A stretch of 64,000 bases of DNA. It comes from Gilliamella apis (GTDB lineage: Bacteria; Pseudomonadota; Gammaproteobacteria; Enterobacterales; Orbaceae). The translations under genes were made by a program, and so were the position numbers. The notes under the pieces were generated by a model. That model was not told the origin of the DNA. It saw nothing but the letters and a program-made list of their open reading frames with translations, and did no database searches. The stretch's first letter is position 1, and the number at the start of each line of letters is the position of its first letter. This document shows, piece by piece, positions 1 through 9,178 of this stretch. The stretch is from the NCBI RefSeq assembly GCF_030758615.1, contig NZ_CP132381.1, forward strand, positions 310,001 through 374,000, read 5' to 3'.

Positions 1-1
1 G

Positions 2-1384
2 CTATTTCTTTTCAAAAATAGTTCCTTTTTTGAACGGCGAATCTTTAAAGGTAAATTTGGTTAATAAAATATAACTAATTCCACCAACAACAAAACCGAC
101 AATCCATGTTAAGCTAACTTCATAAAATGCAGCCGCTGAGCCAATCAGCATTGCTAGAATCGCTGCAGGGTTAAAACCAGCAAATTGACCGTTATTATCA
201 TATAGCGTGTTTACATCAATTTTTTGTCGACGTAACAGATAATATTCCACCAATAAAATTGCCACAATTGGCCCTAAAAATGCCGAATAAATTAAGATAA
301 ATAAACCTAATCCTTTAGCTGACGTATCTTGAACTAACACCCATGGGAAAGAAGCAATAGCTAATAAACCCGTAATGGTTACCGCCACTTTATATTTCGC
401 TTTAGTTAATAAAGTAATTACATAAGCAGGTGGGATGATGTTAGCAACAATATTTACGGCAATGGTACCTAATACAATAAAGGATGAGACTACAATGGTA
501 ATATATGGATTATTTACTACAATGGCGAACGCTTTAACTGGATTCGAGTTACCGGTGACTGATGCTAACATTACACCAATAGTAATAATAAAGCCGTAAG
601 CGACAAAAATGGGTAAAAAATAGAGTAGGCCACGTTTGCGATTGCTAAAACCTGATTTTAGTTCTCGTGAATAATCAGCTGCACTAAGAAAAATTGCTGC
701 ATAATTACCCAAGAACATCATAATAAAGCCACAAAATGGTAGTCCCCAAGTTCCTTCGGCATTTACCCATTTATCGATAATAATATCTTGGTGATTGTTG
801 AGTAATAGAATAAAGACATAAACTAATGCACACAGAATCACCACTGAAATTAGGGTTTCGACCCATTTTATAGCATGGAATCCATATAGTGATAAGGCTA
901 TTTGGAAAAATTGTAAAATAAGGAAACAAATAAATACATTATCGAAATCACCATTAGATAATATTTTTACAATCTCATTGAGTGCCGTGGCACCGATCCA
1001 GCTTTGAAAACCATACCAAACAATAGCAGGAATACCGCGGAGCAATGAAGAAATAATCGCACCTTTTATGCCAAATGACATTCGCAATTGCACGACATAA
1101 GGAATACCTGATCGATATCCTAGACGATCATTAAAGACAAAAATTGTGGTAATGATTAATATTGCGATAAACGTTGCGGCAAACGTTTGGAAAATATTCA
1201 TGGTGGCGACACCAGCTACGACTAAGCTAGCACCTAAGGTCATATTACCCAAATTCATACCATCACCAATCCACATAAAGGCATAAGCCAAAGGATTCAT
1301 TGTTCTATCTTTGCTAGATTTGGGTAATAACGAACTATCAATCTGCAATGGTGTCGTCGATGACTGTGCTGTGTTATTCTTCAT
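2..1384 (-). CDS. NCS1-family purine/allantoin-type permease
   Basis: Predicted inner-membrane transporter of the NCS1 family (nucleobase/allantoin/hydantoin cation symporters), 460 aa, a usual length for the family. About twelve hydrophobic segments follow a hydrophilic N-terminus of roughly 35 residues, and the first segment contains the family-like GDGMNLGNMTLGAS stretch. It lies 49 nt downstream of the allantoinase gene on the same strand, so allantoin is the most likely substrate and the two probably form one operon. Related permeases carry uracil, cytosine or hydantoins, so the substrate is inferred from context. The stop codon is at the very edge of the window, so genes further downstream in the operon are not visible. 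Confidence 0.85.
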   Translation of the reverse strand: MKNNTAQSSTTPLQIDSSLLPKSSKDRTMNPLAYAFMWIGDGMNLGNMTLGASLVVAGVATMNIFQTFAATFIAILIITTIFVFNDRLGYRSGIPYVVQLRMSFGIKGAIISSLLRGIPAIVWYGFQSWIGATALNEIVKILSNGDFDNVFICFLILQFFQIALSLYGFHAIKWVETLISVVILCALVYVFILLLNNHQDIIIDKWVNAEGTWGLPFCGFIMMFLGNYAAIFLSAADYSRELKSGFSNRKRGLLYFLPIFVAYGFIITIGVMLASVTGNSNPVKAFAIVVNNPYITIVVSSFIVLGTIAVNIVANIIPPAYVITLLTKAKYKVAVTITGLLAIASFPWVLVQDTSAKGLGLFILIYSAFLGPIVAILLVEYYLLRRQKIDVNTLYDNNGQFAGFNPAAILAMLIGSAAAFYEVSLTWIVGFVVGGISYILLTKFTFKDSPFKKGTIFEKK

Positions 1385-1433
1385 TATTTTCCTTTCCTAC
1401 CTATTTTATTTTTTTATCGTTTTAATTTTATGA

Positions 1434-2801
1434 TTAACGTCGAATAAAACTACCTCTCGGCGTTGCATCAATACCAGAATCAATCTGATAAATGGTTTTT
1501 CCTCGTAATATGGTTTGCACAACTTGAGCACCAATTTGTCTACCCACATAAGGGCTAAATTTATTACGATATTCGAGATCTTGTGCAGTTAAAACATAGT
1601 CTGAATGAGGTTTTATAAAGATAATATCTGCGTCTTTACCAACTTGAATTGATCCCTTGGTTGGTAAGTTATATCTTTCGGCTGGATTTTTAGCGATGAT
1701 ATCGGCAAACTGTTTTAATGACATACCGCGTTTTTGAACGGCTTCATCAAACAAAATATCGACATTATTTTGCACACCTGAAATTCCTCCCCATGCATCA
1801 AACGCATTGGCTTTATCTTTTAAATCGTAGGTACATGGTGAATGGTCAGATACGGCGGTGATAATGTGGCCGGCAAAGAGATATTTCCACAAACCTTCTT
1901 GTGCTTGTTGATCACGGATTGGCGGAGAACATTTTGCAATTGGGCCAATTGCATCTAATTGATCTGTAGTGAAATAGAGGTAATGAATACAGGTTTCACA
2001 AGTGACATTAACACCTTCTTGACGTGCTTTTATTACTTCTTCAACTCCTTCTGGACAAGCTACATGGCAAATATGAATTGGGCAACCGGTTTGTTTGGCA
2101 AAAAAGATAGCTCGGCGAATAGCTTCTACTTCAGTGAATGCCGGACGAGTTGCTACGTATTGTGATAATTTGCTTTCCCCTCGTGCTTTGGCTTGTTGTC
2201 CCAAAATATCTGTGATTGCTGCATTTTCGGCATGAATAGCTAAAACTTTACCGGTTTTAGCTATTTGGCGCATCCCTTCCCATAATGCATAATCATTAAC
2301 ATTAGCGAAATCACCGTCAAGATTTGGGTCACCACAGGTTGCCATAAAGCATTTAAACGCAGCAACACCTTCTTGAACTTGTTCTTCTATACCATTATTA
2401 GTTAGGTTATAGGGAACTAATCCACCATATGAAGCAACGTCAACATATAATTTACCTTCACCAGCTGCATATTTGGTTCGCAATGTTTCACCGCTGGTGG
2501 TAGCAGGAAGTTGATTTAGTGGCATTTCGACAAAAGTTGTCACCCCACCTTTTGCACATGCTTTGGTTCCAGTAACATAACCTTCCCATTCATGGCGGAT
2601 ACCGCCAGGTTCGCTAATATGCACATGAATATCAACCATTCCCGGGCTGACAATTAAACCTTCAGCATCGATAATTTGCTCTGCTTGCTCCAAATTAGGG
2701 CCAATAGCAGCAATTTTGCCATTTTTTATTGCAATGTCGGTATTAGTCTCGCCTGATTCGAGAATAACAATACCATTTTTAATGATTAGATCGTACTGCA
2801 T
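1434..2801 (-). CDS. allB: Allantoinase (cyclic amidohydrolase)
   Basis: Hydrolyses allantoin to allantoate, the first step of ureide breakdown, in the cytoplasm. The 455-aa protein has the amidohydrolase metal-site pattern: HVHISEPGG near residue 60, the carboxylated-lysine segment FKCFMATCG near 150, AIHAEN near 190, HICHVA near 245 and SDHSP near 318. The length matches bacterial AllB. Dihydropyrimidinases and hydantoinases are close relatives, but the neighbouring NCS1 permease and the overall resemblance favour allantoinase. No allantoate amidohydrolase or ureidoglycolate gene is visible in the window, so the rest of the pathway must lie beyond the left edge or elsewhere. Confidence 0.88.
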   Translation of the reverse strand: MQYDLIIKNGIVILESGETNTDIAIKNGKIAAIGPNLEQAEQIIDAEGLIVSPGMVDIHVHISEPGGIRHEWEGYVTGTKACAKGGVTTFVEMPLNQLPATTSGETLRTKYAAGEGKLYVDVASYGGLVPYNLTNNGIEEQVQEGVAAFKCFMATCGDPNLDGDFANVNDYALWEGMRQIAKTGKVLAIHAENAAITDILGQQAKARGESKLSQYVATRPAFTEVEAIRRAIFFAKQTGCPIHICHVACPEGVEEVIKARQEGVNVTCETCIHYLYFTTDQLDAIGPIAKCSPPIRDQQAQEGLWKYLFAGHIITAVSDHSPCTYDLKDKANAFDAWGGISGVQNNVDILFDEAVQKRGMSLKQFADIIAKNPAERYNLPTKGSIQVGKDADIIFIKPHSDYVLTAQDLEYRNKFSPYVGRQIGAQVVQTILRGKTIYQIDSGIDATPRGSFIRR

Positions 2802-3146
2802 AAGCGTTTTCCCAAGTAAAGTGATAACAAATTAAACACATAATAATTCATATTATCAGTATTATTGGCATTATCAAATTATTCATAATAATCTTTTATT
2901 TATGCAATAAGCATGCCAATAATTGAACAGTTAACCGATAACCGGTCTAATCTAGTTTTTTCAATTGTTAGCGCACTAAAATGATCCATTTATATACCAA
3001 AGGTTGGTGTTTTTGCACCATTTTGGTTTGTTGGCGTGAGTGAACAAATATGGTTAGTCGAGTGGAAAGTTTAAATGATTTTCCTTACATTAAAATAACC
3101 GTTTGTATATAGGCTATCTTAATGTAAGGTTATTTATCGATATCTA
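2802..3146. other. Intergenic region upstream of allB
   Basis: No gene recognised in 345 bases. It should hold the leftward promoter for allB, but I see no convincing operator. At its right end lies an inverted repeat next to the 3' end of the oxidoreductase gene (listed separately). Confidence 0.5.
3083..3129 (-). terminator. Inverted repeat downstream of the oxidoreductase gene
   Basis: The 11-base arm CCTTACATTAA at 3083-3093 is the exact reverse complement of TTAATGTAAGG at 3119-3129, with a 25-nt loop. A nested alternative pairs AAATAACC with GGTTATTT. It lies just after the leftward oxidoreductase stop codon. There is no clear U-tract, so calling it a terminator is tentative. Confidence 0.4.
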
Positions 3147-3782
3147 TTATTCAGCGACAACAGTGAAACGTTGTTTGATATGTTGGGCTTTTTCTGCTTC
3201 ATCAATCATAGCGACCGCATAGTCAGCGTAGCTGATTTGACTTTTACCTTGGCTGTTAACTAAGAATTGCTCGCCACCAACAGTATAATGACCAGTTCTT
3301 GCTCCATCAGCAATAAACTCAATTGCTGGGCTTAAATAGGTCCATTGCACATCATCACAGGTTCTTAGTTGATCTAAAGCTTTCGCCATATTGTTGGCTA
3401 ATGGTTTAAATTCATCAGGGAAATCTGGTGAATCAACTAGACGAACGGTATGCTCTGGGTTGACGTATAAACTGCCGGCACCACCAACAACTAATAAACG
3501 GTTAGGTTTACCGCTTAAAATATCGGTTAAATGTTTAAGGCTAGTTTGATGTAATGGTAATGATTCAGGTGTCCAAGTACCAAATGCATCAATAATCACA
3601 TCAAATGGTTTCAAATCGTCATAAGTTAATTGAAATAGATCTTTAACTAATACTTTCGCTTTTGCGTCGCTATTTGAACTTGGTTTACGTACGATAGCTG
3701 TGACATCATGTCCTCGTGATAATGCTTCTTTAACCAATAGTTGTCCTGATTTACCATTTGCACCAATGACTGCAATTTTCAT
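3147..3782 (-). CDS. NAD(P)-binding oxidoreductase, NmrA/SDR-like
   Basis: Atypical short-chain dehydrogenase of 211 aa, probably cytoplasmic. The dinucleotide-binding motif GANGKSGQ sits at the extreme N-terminus and VVGGAGSLYV lies mid-protein, as in the family of NAD(P)H-binding flavin- or quinone-reductase-like proteins. I start it at the ATG at 3782 because AAGGAGAACA lies directly upstream and the first residues MKIAVIGANG are the expected first beta strand; an in-frame start 18 codons earlier would add a tail without a ribosome site. It is divergent from an HxlR regulator, a common arrangement in which the regulator controls the reductase in response to electrophiles or quinones. The substrate is unknown. 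Confidence 0.82.
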   Translation of the reverse strand: MKIAVIGANGKSGQLLVKEALSRGHDVTAIVRKPSSNSDAKAKVLVKDLFQLTYDDLKPFDVIIDAFGTWTPESLPLHQTSLKHLTDILSGKPNRLLVVGGAGSLYVNPEHTVRLVDSPDFPDEFKPLANNMAKALDQLRTCDDVQWTYLSPAIEFIADGARTGHYTVGGEQFLVNSQGKSQISYADYAVAMIDEAEKAQHIKQRFTVVAE

Positions 3783-3916
3783 CTTGTTCTCCTTAATACG
3801 ACTTAGATAAATTAATTTTTTTAGCTTAATATCCAAAGTTTCTATTGTAAAGTAGGTACCAAGTAGTAATATAGTTACCGTTTAGATACTATTGTTGAAA
3901 TTAAAGGAATTTTGTT

Positions 3917-4261
3917 ATGCAGGTGATTGAAAATTTACCGCCATGTCCTGTTGAAACTACTCTATTATTAATGGGTGACAAATGGAAAGTCCTAATTGTG
4001 CGAGATTTACTGACAGGTACCAAACGTTTTGGGGAACTGAAAAAATCACTAAATGGTATATCACAAAAAGTGCTTACTTCTCATCTACGTACTATGGAAA
4101 AAAATGGCCTAATCACCCGTAAAGTATACCCACAAGTGCCACCTAAAGTGGAATATACCTTAACTGAAGTTGGAGAAAGTTTAAAGCAAGTACACGATGC
4201 TATGTTAGATTGGGGGAGTATCTACAAATCAAAATATAGCACTAAAACGAGTAGGGTTTAA
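3917..4261 (+). CDS. HxlR-family winged-helix transcriptional regulator
   Basis: A 114-aa MarR-like/HxlR DNA-binding protein. The N-terminal CPVETTLLLMGDKWK segment is the HxlR hallmark: a conserved cysteine followed by the GDKW motif. FGELKKSLNGISQKVL and the wing region follow. The cysteine near residue 11 is the residue that senses reactive electrophiles or oxidants in characterised HxlR members such as QorR and HypR. It is transcribed away from the NAD(P)-binding reductase with 134 nt between the starts, so it most likely controls itself and that gene. An intrinsic terminator follows. Confidence 0.88.
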   Translation: MQVIENLPPCPVETTLLLMGDKWKVLIVRDLLTGTKRFGELKKSLNGISQKVLTSHLRTMEKNGLITRKVYPQVPPKVEYTLTEVGESLKQVHDAMLDWGSIYKSKYSTKTSRV

Positions 4262-4271
4262 GTTTACTCAG

Positions 4272-4296
4272 AAAAGGGGCTATTCTGCCCTTTTTT
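4272..4296 (+). terminator. Intrinsic terminator after the HxlR gene
   Basis: AAAAGGGGC, a TATTCT loop and GCCCTTTTTT form a GC-rich stem followed by a T-run, 10 nt after the stop codon. Confidence 0.8.
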
Positions 4297-4785
4297 AATA
4301 AATATGCTTGGCGCTTAGCTATCACATTTTTCCCAATCAAAATAAAATTCATCTGGGTTTAGTTCAGTCTTCGATGTGGTCTATTTATAGTAATCGCCAA
4401 TACCATGCCTGCGTAGGATTTGTTAAATACAATAAAGCTGAGATTCTATGCTATCGTCTTTCCTATAGCTAATGCTGTGGTTGATAAATCCAATATAATC
4501 AATGTAATGATTAAAAATTACTTATTGAGTCAATTTAAATTTTTAAATAATGGCAGTCATGAGAATAATTGACTTTGCTATCAAGATTTCGCAGTCGATA
4601 ACAATAAATCGATTACTAGCAATATATGCTGATGATTATAATAAAAACAAATTAAAACAATACACTAATGTTATTTTTGAATAATAGATTAAGTTGTTTT
4701 GCCACCGCATAATAAGCGTCAATATCGCTATTTTCTTTAATCTGTATTACTATGATTTAATTGATATTCATTCAACAAATTGATT
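4297..4785. other. Gene-free region before treR, possible gene relic
   Basis: About 490 bases without an intact gene. On the minus strand at 4315-4383 there is a short open stretch ending in NPDEFYFDWEKCDS and a stop. It looks like the C-terminal tail of a lost protein, but I cannot name a family. The remainder is AT-rich and contains the treR promoter region. Confidence 0.35.
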
Positions 4786-5748
4786 ATGAGTAAATCATCA
4801 ACTAATTTAACCATTAAAGATATAGCTAAATTAAGTGGCGTCAGTAAATCAACGGTTTCACGAGTGATTAATCATGATCCTATGGTGAAGGAATCAACTC
4901 GCAATAAAGTGATGGCAATTGTTGAACAATATCAATTCACTCCTTCTAAATCAGCAAGAGCAATGCGCGGTTATGGGAATAAGGTTATCGGTATTATTGT
5001 CACACGCCTTGATTCAATATCTGAAAATCATGCAGTGCAAAGTATGTTGCCGATTTTTTATGCTAATGGCTATGATCCTATAATTATCGAGAGTCAATTT
5101 AGTGCCGCAAAAGTCGCCGAACATCTGATGATGTTAAGAGAAAAACAAGCTGATGGTATTATTGTGTTTGCTTTTACGGGATTGGACAGTTCATTGTTAA
5201 CGGTTTGGCAACATAAATGTGTGGTGATTGCTAGGCCATTTTCAGCTTATTCTTGTATTTGTTATGATGATATTGGTGCAGTAAACAAAGCACTAACTTA
5301 CTTATATCAATCAGAAAAACATAAAAAAATAGGTTTTATTGGTGTTGATAAACAAGATCAAACTACCGGTGGTTTACGTTATCAGGCCTATATTGATTTT
5401 TGTACTGCCTATAAAATTCAACCCAACGCCGTACTTGGTAATTTAAGTTATTATTCTGGTTATGAGCTTGCCGAATCGGTGTTAGTTCATTCACCAACAG
5501 CGATAGTTTGTGCTACTGATTCGATTGCTTTAGGCTTAAATAAATTTTTATCGGAAAAAAATATTAATAATATTATTGTTATTAGTATCGGTAGTAGTGA
5601 GTTGTTAAATTTCTTATTTTCTCAAACGATAACGGTTGATCTTGGTTTCGATAAAGCTGGCATCTATGCGGCAAACGAGCTATTACTAATGTTAGAAAAA
5701 CAGGTAAACGCTAAAATTATTACTGTTCCATCCCAACTACTGAAATAA
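4786..5748 (+). CDS. treR: Trehalose operon repressor, LacI family
   Basis: A 320-aa LacI/GalR-family repressor. The N-terminal helix-turn-helix reads LTIKDIAKLSGVSKSTVSRV, as in TreR, followed by a periplasmic-binding-protein-like sensor domain. Enterobacterial TreR binds trehalose-6-phosphate as inducer and trehalose as anti-inducer. I chose the ATG at 4786 because it matches the usual N-terminus; an upstream in-frame TTG at 4780 has no better ribosome site. It is followed after 182 nt by treB and treC, with a palindromic operator between, so it should repress treBC. Confidence 0.88.
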   Translation: MSKSSTNLTIKDIAKLSGVSKSTVSRVINHDPMVKESTRNKVMAIVEQYQFTPSKSARAMRGYGNKVIGIIVTRLDSISENHAVQSMLPIFYANGYDPIIIESQFSAAKVAEHLMMLREKQADGIIVFAFTGLDSSLLTVWQHKCVVIARPFSAYSCICYDDIGAVNKALTYLYQSEKHKKIGFIGVDKQDQTTGGLRYQAYIDFCTAYKIQPNAVLGNLSYYSGYELAESVLVHSPTAIVCATDSIALGLNKFLSEKNINNIIVISIGSSELLNFLFSQTITVDLGFDKAGIYAANELLLMLEKQVNAKIITVPSQLLK

Positions 5749-5787
5749 CTCACTGTGTATAGCATTTAGTTGTGATTGTCTGAAAAT

Positions 5788-5803
5788 TGTGAGGTTTATC
5801 ACA
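5788..5803 (+). promoter_or_regulatory. CRP-binding site upstream of treB
   Basis: TGTGAGGTTTATCACA is a perfect TGTGA-N6-TCACA match. Its centre is about 135 nt before the treB start codon and 18 nt upstream of the TreR operator centre, as expected for glucose-repressed trehalose use. Confidence 0.8.
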
Positions 5804-5807
5804 AAAA

Positions 5808-5819
5808 GGGAACGTTCCC
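5808..5819 (+). promoter_or_regulatory. TreR operator
   Basis: GGGAACGTTCCC is a perfect 12-bp palindrome of the TreR type. It lies between treR and treB, immediately after the CRP site. A repressor bound here would block the treB promoter. Confidence 0.8.
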
Positions 5820-5930
5820 ATTTATTTAAATAGTCATTCCATTTATGCTTAATCTTTATCAAATTAGGATCGAAATGATTTAACTAAAAACCAAAATATT
5901 GGTTTAAATTGAAAATAAGGAGACTTAACA

Positions 5931-7358
5931 ATGGCGAAAGCACCTAAAGTTTCAACCGCATCAATTATGCAACTAATTGAGCTGGTTGGCGGAAAAGAAA
6001 ATATTGCCAGTGTCACCCATTGTTTAACTAGATTAAGATTTGCGCTTGCTGATCCGAAAATAGCCAATGTTGATGCTATTGAAGAATTACCTTTTGTCAA
6101 AGGCTGTTTTAATAATGCTGGGCAATTTCAAATTATTATTGGTACCAATGTCGATAGTTATTACAAATTATTGATTGAACAACTAAATATTGATGAAGCA
6201 ACCAAAGAACAAACCAAAGCCGCAGCTAAGCAAAATATGTCGTGGTTTGAACGGTTAATTTCAAACTTAGCTGAAATCTTTGTGCCATTGTTGCCAGCCT
6301 TAATTGCTGGTGGTTTATTACTTGGCTTGCGTAATGTGATTGGTGAAATGCCAACTATTGACGATAAACCTCTTACTGATACCTATCATTGGTTAGTACC
6401 GATTCATAGTTTCTTATGGTTACCTTGTGAAGCGATTTTCCATTTTCTACCGGTGGCTATTTGCTGGTCAACTGTTAAAAAAATGGGGGGATCGCCGGTT
6501 TTAGGTATTGTTTTAGGTATAACGTTAGTTTCACCACAATTGATGAATGCTTATAATTTGGGTAAGGTTATTCCTGAAGTATGGGATTTTGGTTGGTTTA
6601 CCATTGCCAAAGTGGGTTATCAAGCACAAGTTATACCATCAATTTTTGCTGGATTAGCATTAGGATGGATTGAAACACGCCTTCGTAAAATTATTCCTGA
6701 TTACTTAAATCTAGTGATTGTGCCAATCGTTGCCTTAATGCTATCAGTCGTCTTAGCTCACTTTGTTTTAGGGCCTATTGGACGCATGCTTGGTGATGGG
6801 ATTGCTTATGTGGTTAAGTATTTAATGACCGGTGATTATGCCTTTATTGGTTCAGCTATTTTTGGCTTCTTCTATGCTCCTTTGGTTATTACAGGTATTC
6901 ACCACACCACATTAGCCATCGATATGCAGATGACCGAAAGCATGGGTGGTACACCTATTTGGCCAATTATCGCTTTATCCAATATCGCCCAAGCATCAGC
7001 GGTGGTTGGTATCATCTTAATAAGTAAAAAACATAATGAACGAGAAGTCTCCATTCCTGCGGCAATATCTGGATATCTCGGTGTGACAGAGCCAGCGATG
7101 TACGGTATTAATTTACGCTATAAATTCCCAATGTACTGCGCCATGATTGGTGCCGCTTGTGCGGGATTAATCTGTGGTTTAAATGGCGTATTATCCAACG
7201 GTATCGGCGTGGGGGGATTACCAGGTATTTTATCGATAAAGCCAGTTTACTGGTTGATTTATGCATTGGCGATGTTAGTGGCGATTGTCGTTCCGATCTT
7301 ATTAACGATAGTGGTTTATAAGATAAAACAGAAAAAAGGCACGCTCAATGTCCAATAA
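5931..7358 (+). CDS. treB: PTS trehalose-specific EIIBC component
   Basis: Membrane permease that takes up trehalose and phosphorylates it to trehalose-6-phosphate. The 475-aa protein has an EIIB domain first, with the phospho-accepting cysteine in VTHCLTRLRF at about residue 31. A multi-span EIIC domain with an EIIC-type GVTEPAMYG segment near residue 385 follows. There is no EIIA domain, so phosphate must come from a separate EIIA-Glc (Crr), as in E. coli. AAGGAG lies just ahead of the ATG. It precedes treC by 78 nt and is probably co-transcribed with it. A CRP site and TreR operator lie upstream. Confidence 0.93.
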   Translation: MAKAPKVSTASIMQLIELVGGKENIASVTHCLTRLRFALADPKIANVDAIEELPFVKGCFNNAGQFQIIIGTNVDSYYKLLIEQLNIDEATKEQTKAAAKQNMSWFERLISNLAEIFVPLLPALIAGGLLLGLRNVIGEMPTIDDKPLTDTYHWLVPIHSFLWLPCEAIFHFLPVAICWSTVKKMGGSPVLGIVLGITLVSPQLMNAYNLGKVIPEVWDFGWFTIAKVGYQAQVIPSIFAGLALGWIETRLRKIIPDYLNLVIVPIVALMLSVVLAHFVLGPIGRMLGDGIAYVVKYLMTGDYAFIGSAIFGFFYAPLVITGIHHTTLAIDMQMTESMGGTPIWPIIALSNIAQASAVVGIILISKKHNEREVSIPAAISGYLGVTEPAMYGINLRYKFPMYCAMIGAACAGLICGLNGVLSNGIGVGGLPGILSIKPVYWLIYALAMLVAIVVPILLTIVVYKIKQKKGTLNVQ

Positions 7359-7436
7359 AAAATAGCGCGGGTGATTCACCCAACTTTACAGAAGAGTGAA
7401 TATTACAATTTACTGATTAAAAATAAAGAGCAAGTG

Positions 7437-9113
7437 ATGAATAAAATTGATATTCCGTGGTGGCAAAACGGCACCATTTACCAAATCTACCCAAAAAGTT
7501 TTCAAGCCAGCCAAGATAGTGCCACAGGCGATTTATTAGGCATCATTAGCCGATTAGATTATCTAAAAAAACTCGGCATTAGCGCAATTTGGTTAACGCC
7601 GATTTACCCATCACCGCAAATAGATAACGGCTACGATGTTGCCGATTATTACGATATCGATCCGGCTTATGGTTCAATGGCGGATTTTGAATTATTAGTC
7701 AAACAGGCGCATGAACGTGGCATCCGCATTATGATGGATATGGTGTTTAACCATACCTCAACCGAGCATCCATGGTTTAAATCAGCCTTAGATAAATCTA
7801 GCCCTTATCGCTCATTTTATATCTGGAAAGATGCTAAGGCGGACGGTAGCGAGCCCAATAATTGGCGCTCCAAGTTTGGTGGTAAAGCATGGCAATGGCA
7901 TGAACAATCTGGGCAATATTACTTACACCTATTTGCCAAAGAGCAAGCTGATCTTAATTGGGAAAATCCACAAGTTCGCAACGAAATTAAGAAAGTATGC
8001 CAATTTTGGGCAGATAAAGGCGTTGATGCATTAAGACTGGATGTGATTAATTTAGTCTCCAAACAACAGGATTTTGCTGATGACAACAATGGTGATGGTC
8101 GACGTTTCTATACCGATGGCCCCAAAATCCACGAGTTTTTACAAGAGATGAGTCGTGATGCCTTCCAACCTAATGATCTCAAAACTGTTGGTGAAATGTC
8201 TTCGACCTCATTAGCTAACTGTTTGCAATATGCCTCGTTAGACGGAAAAGAGCTCACTATGACTTTCAACTTTCATCATTTAAAAGTTGATTATCCAAAT
8301 GGCTATAAATGGGCATTAGCTAAACCAGATTTGCTTGAGTTAAAGAATATTATTGGTGATTGGCAAACTGGGATGCATGCTAAAGCATGGAATGCCATTT
8401 TTTGGTGTAATCATGACCAACCGAGAATTGTGTCACGCTTAGGTAATGAAAACCAATATCACCGTGAATCAGCGAAAATGCTTGCTATGTTACTATATGG
8501 ATTACAAGGTACGCCATATCTCTATCAAGGTGAAGAGATCGGCATGACCAATCCGCATTTTAATAGTATTAACCAATATCGTGATGTCGAAAGTTTAAAT
8601 ATCTACCAAGAAAAAATAGCTGAAGGGATGAATGAAGCGGAAATTTTAGCAATTTTAGCGAGTAAATCACGTGATAACAGTCGTACGCCTATGCAATGGG
8701 ATGATAGCTTAAATGCTGGTTTCACAACGGGAAAACCATGGATTGAGGTGGCAAATAATTATCGACAAATTAATGTCAAAGCCGCATTGGCTGATCAGAA
8801 TTCGATCTTTTACTGCTATCAAACATTAATTAAATTACGCAAAGAGCACCCAATATTTATTTTTGGTGATTATCAAGATTTAACCACCAATGTTGCTGAT
8901 TATTGGTGTTACTTGCGCCGCTACAATAATCAACAACTATTAGTGATAACCAATCTAACTGAACAACCTGTTAACTGGCAGTTACCAAAAAACTTACAAG
9001 GTAGTAATTGGCAAAGATTATTGAGTAATTATCAGCAAGCAACCGCATTCGACTCTGAAATCCAATTAAGACCATACGAAGCATTATATTTATTGGCTGG
9101 TGATGATAAATAA
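7437..9113 (+). CDS. treC: Trehalose-6-phosphate hydrolase (GH13)
   Basis: Cytoplasmic alpha-glucosidase that splits trehalose-6-phosphate into glucose and glucose-6-phosphate. The 558-aa protein has GH13 signatures in order: WWQNGTIYQIYPKSF at the N-terminus, DMVFNHTS near 100, DALRLDVIN with the nucleophile near 200, the acid/base region KTVGEM near 250 and CNHDQPR near 325. The ATG at 7437 fits known TreC N-termini; an earlier in-frame start 22 codons upstream would add a non-homologous tail. It completes the pathway begun by TreB and is followed by a strong terminator. Confidence 0.92.
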   Translation: MNKIDIPWWQNGTIYQIYPKSFQASQDSATGDLLGIISRLDYLKKLGISAIWLTPIYPSPQIDNGYDVADYYDIDPAYGSMADFELLVKQAHERGIRIMMDMVFNHTSTEHPWFKSALDKSSPYRSFYIWKDAKADGSEPNNWRSKFGGKAWQWHEQSGQYYLHLFAKEQADLNWENPQVRNEIKKVCQFWADKGVDALRLDVINLVSKQQDFADDNNGDGRRFYTDGPKIHEFLQEMSRDAFQPNDLKTVGEMSSTSLANCLQYASLDGKELTMTFNFHHLKVDYPNGYKWALAKPDLLELKNIIGDWQTGMHAKAWNAIFWCNHDQPRIVSRLGNENQYHRESAKMLAMLLYGLQGTPYLYQGEEIGMTNPHFNSINQYRDVESLNIYQEKIAEGMNEAEILAILASKSRDNSRTPMQWDDSLNAGFTTGKPWIEVANNYRQINVKAALADQNSIFYCYQTLIKLRKEHPIFIFGDYQDLTTNVADYWCYLRRYNNQQLLVITNLTEQPVNWQLPKNLQGSNWQRLLSNYQQATAFDSEIQLRPYEALYLLAGDDK

Positions 9114-9136
9114 TAAGCTTTAGTAAAAATGAATGT

Positions 9137-9170
9137 AAAAAAGCGCCGTTATTAAAATGAGCGCTTTTTT
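9137..9170 (+). terminator. Intrinsic terminator after treC
   Basis: An AAAAAAGCGC arm pairs with GCGCTTTTTT across a short AT-rich loop, followed by T-rich sequence. With its A-run and T-run it could act for both treC (rightward) and the convergent nucleotidyltransferase gene (leftward), whose stop codon is 9 nt away. Confidence 0.8.
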
Positions 9171-9178
9171 ATTAATCA

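Noticed and set aside
9137..9170. REP-like palindrome
   Set aside because: It has the A-run/T-run and GC stem of a bidirectional terminator between convergent genes and no other copies were noticed.
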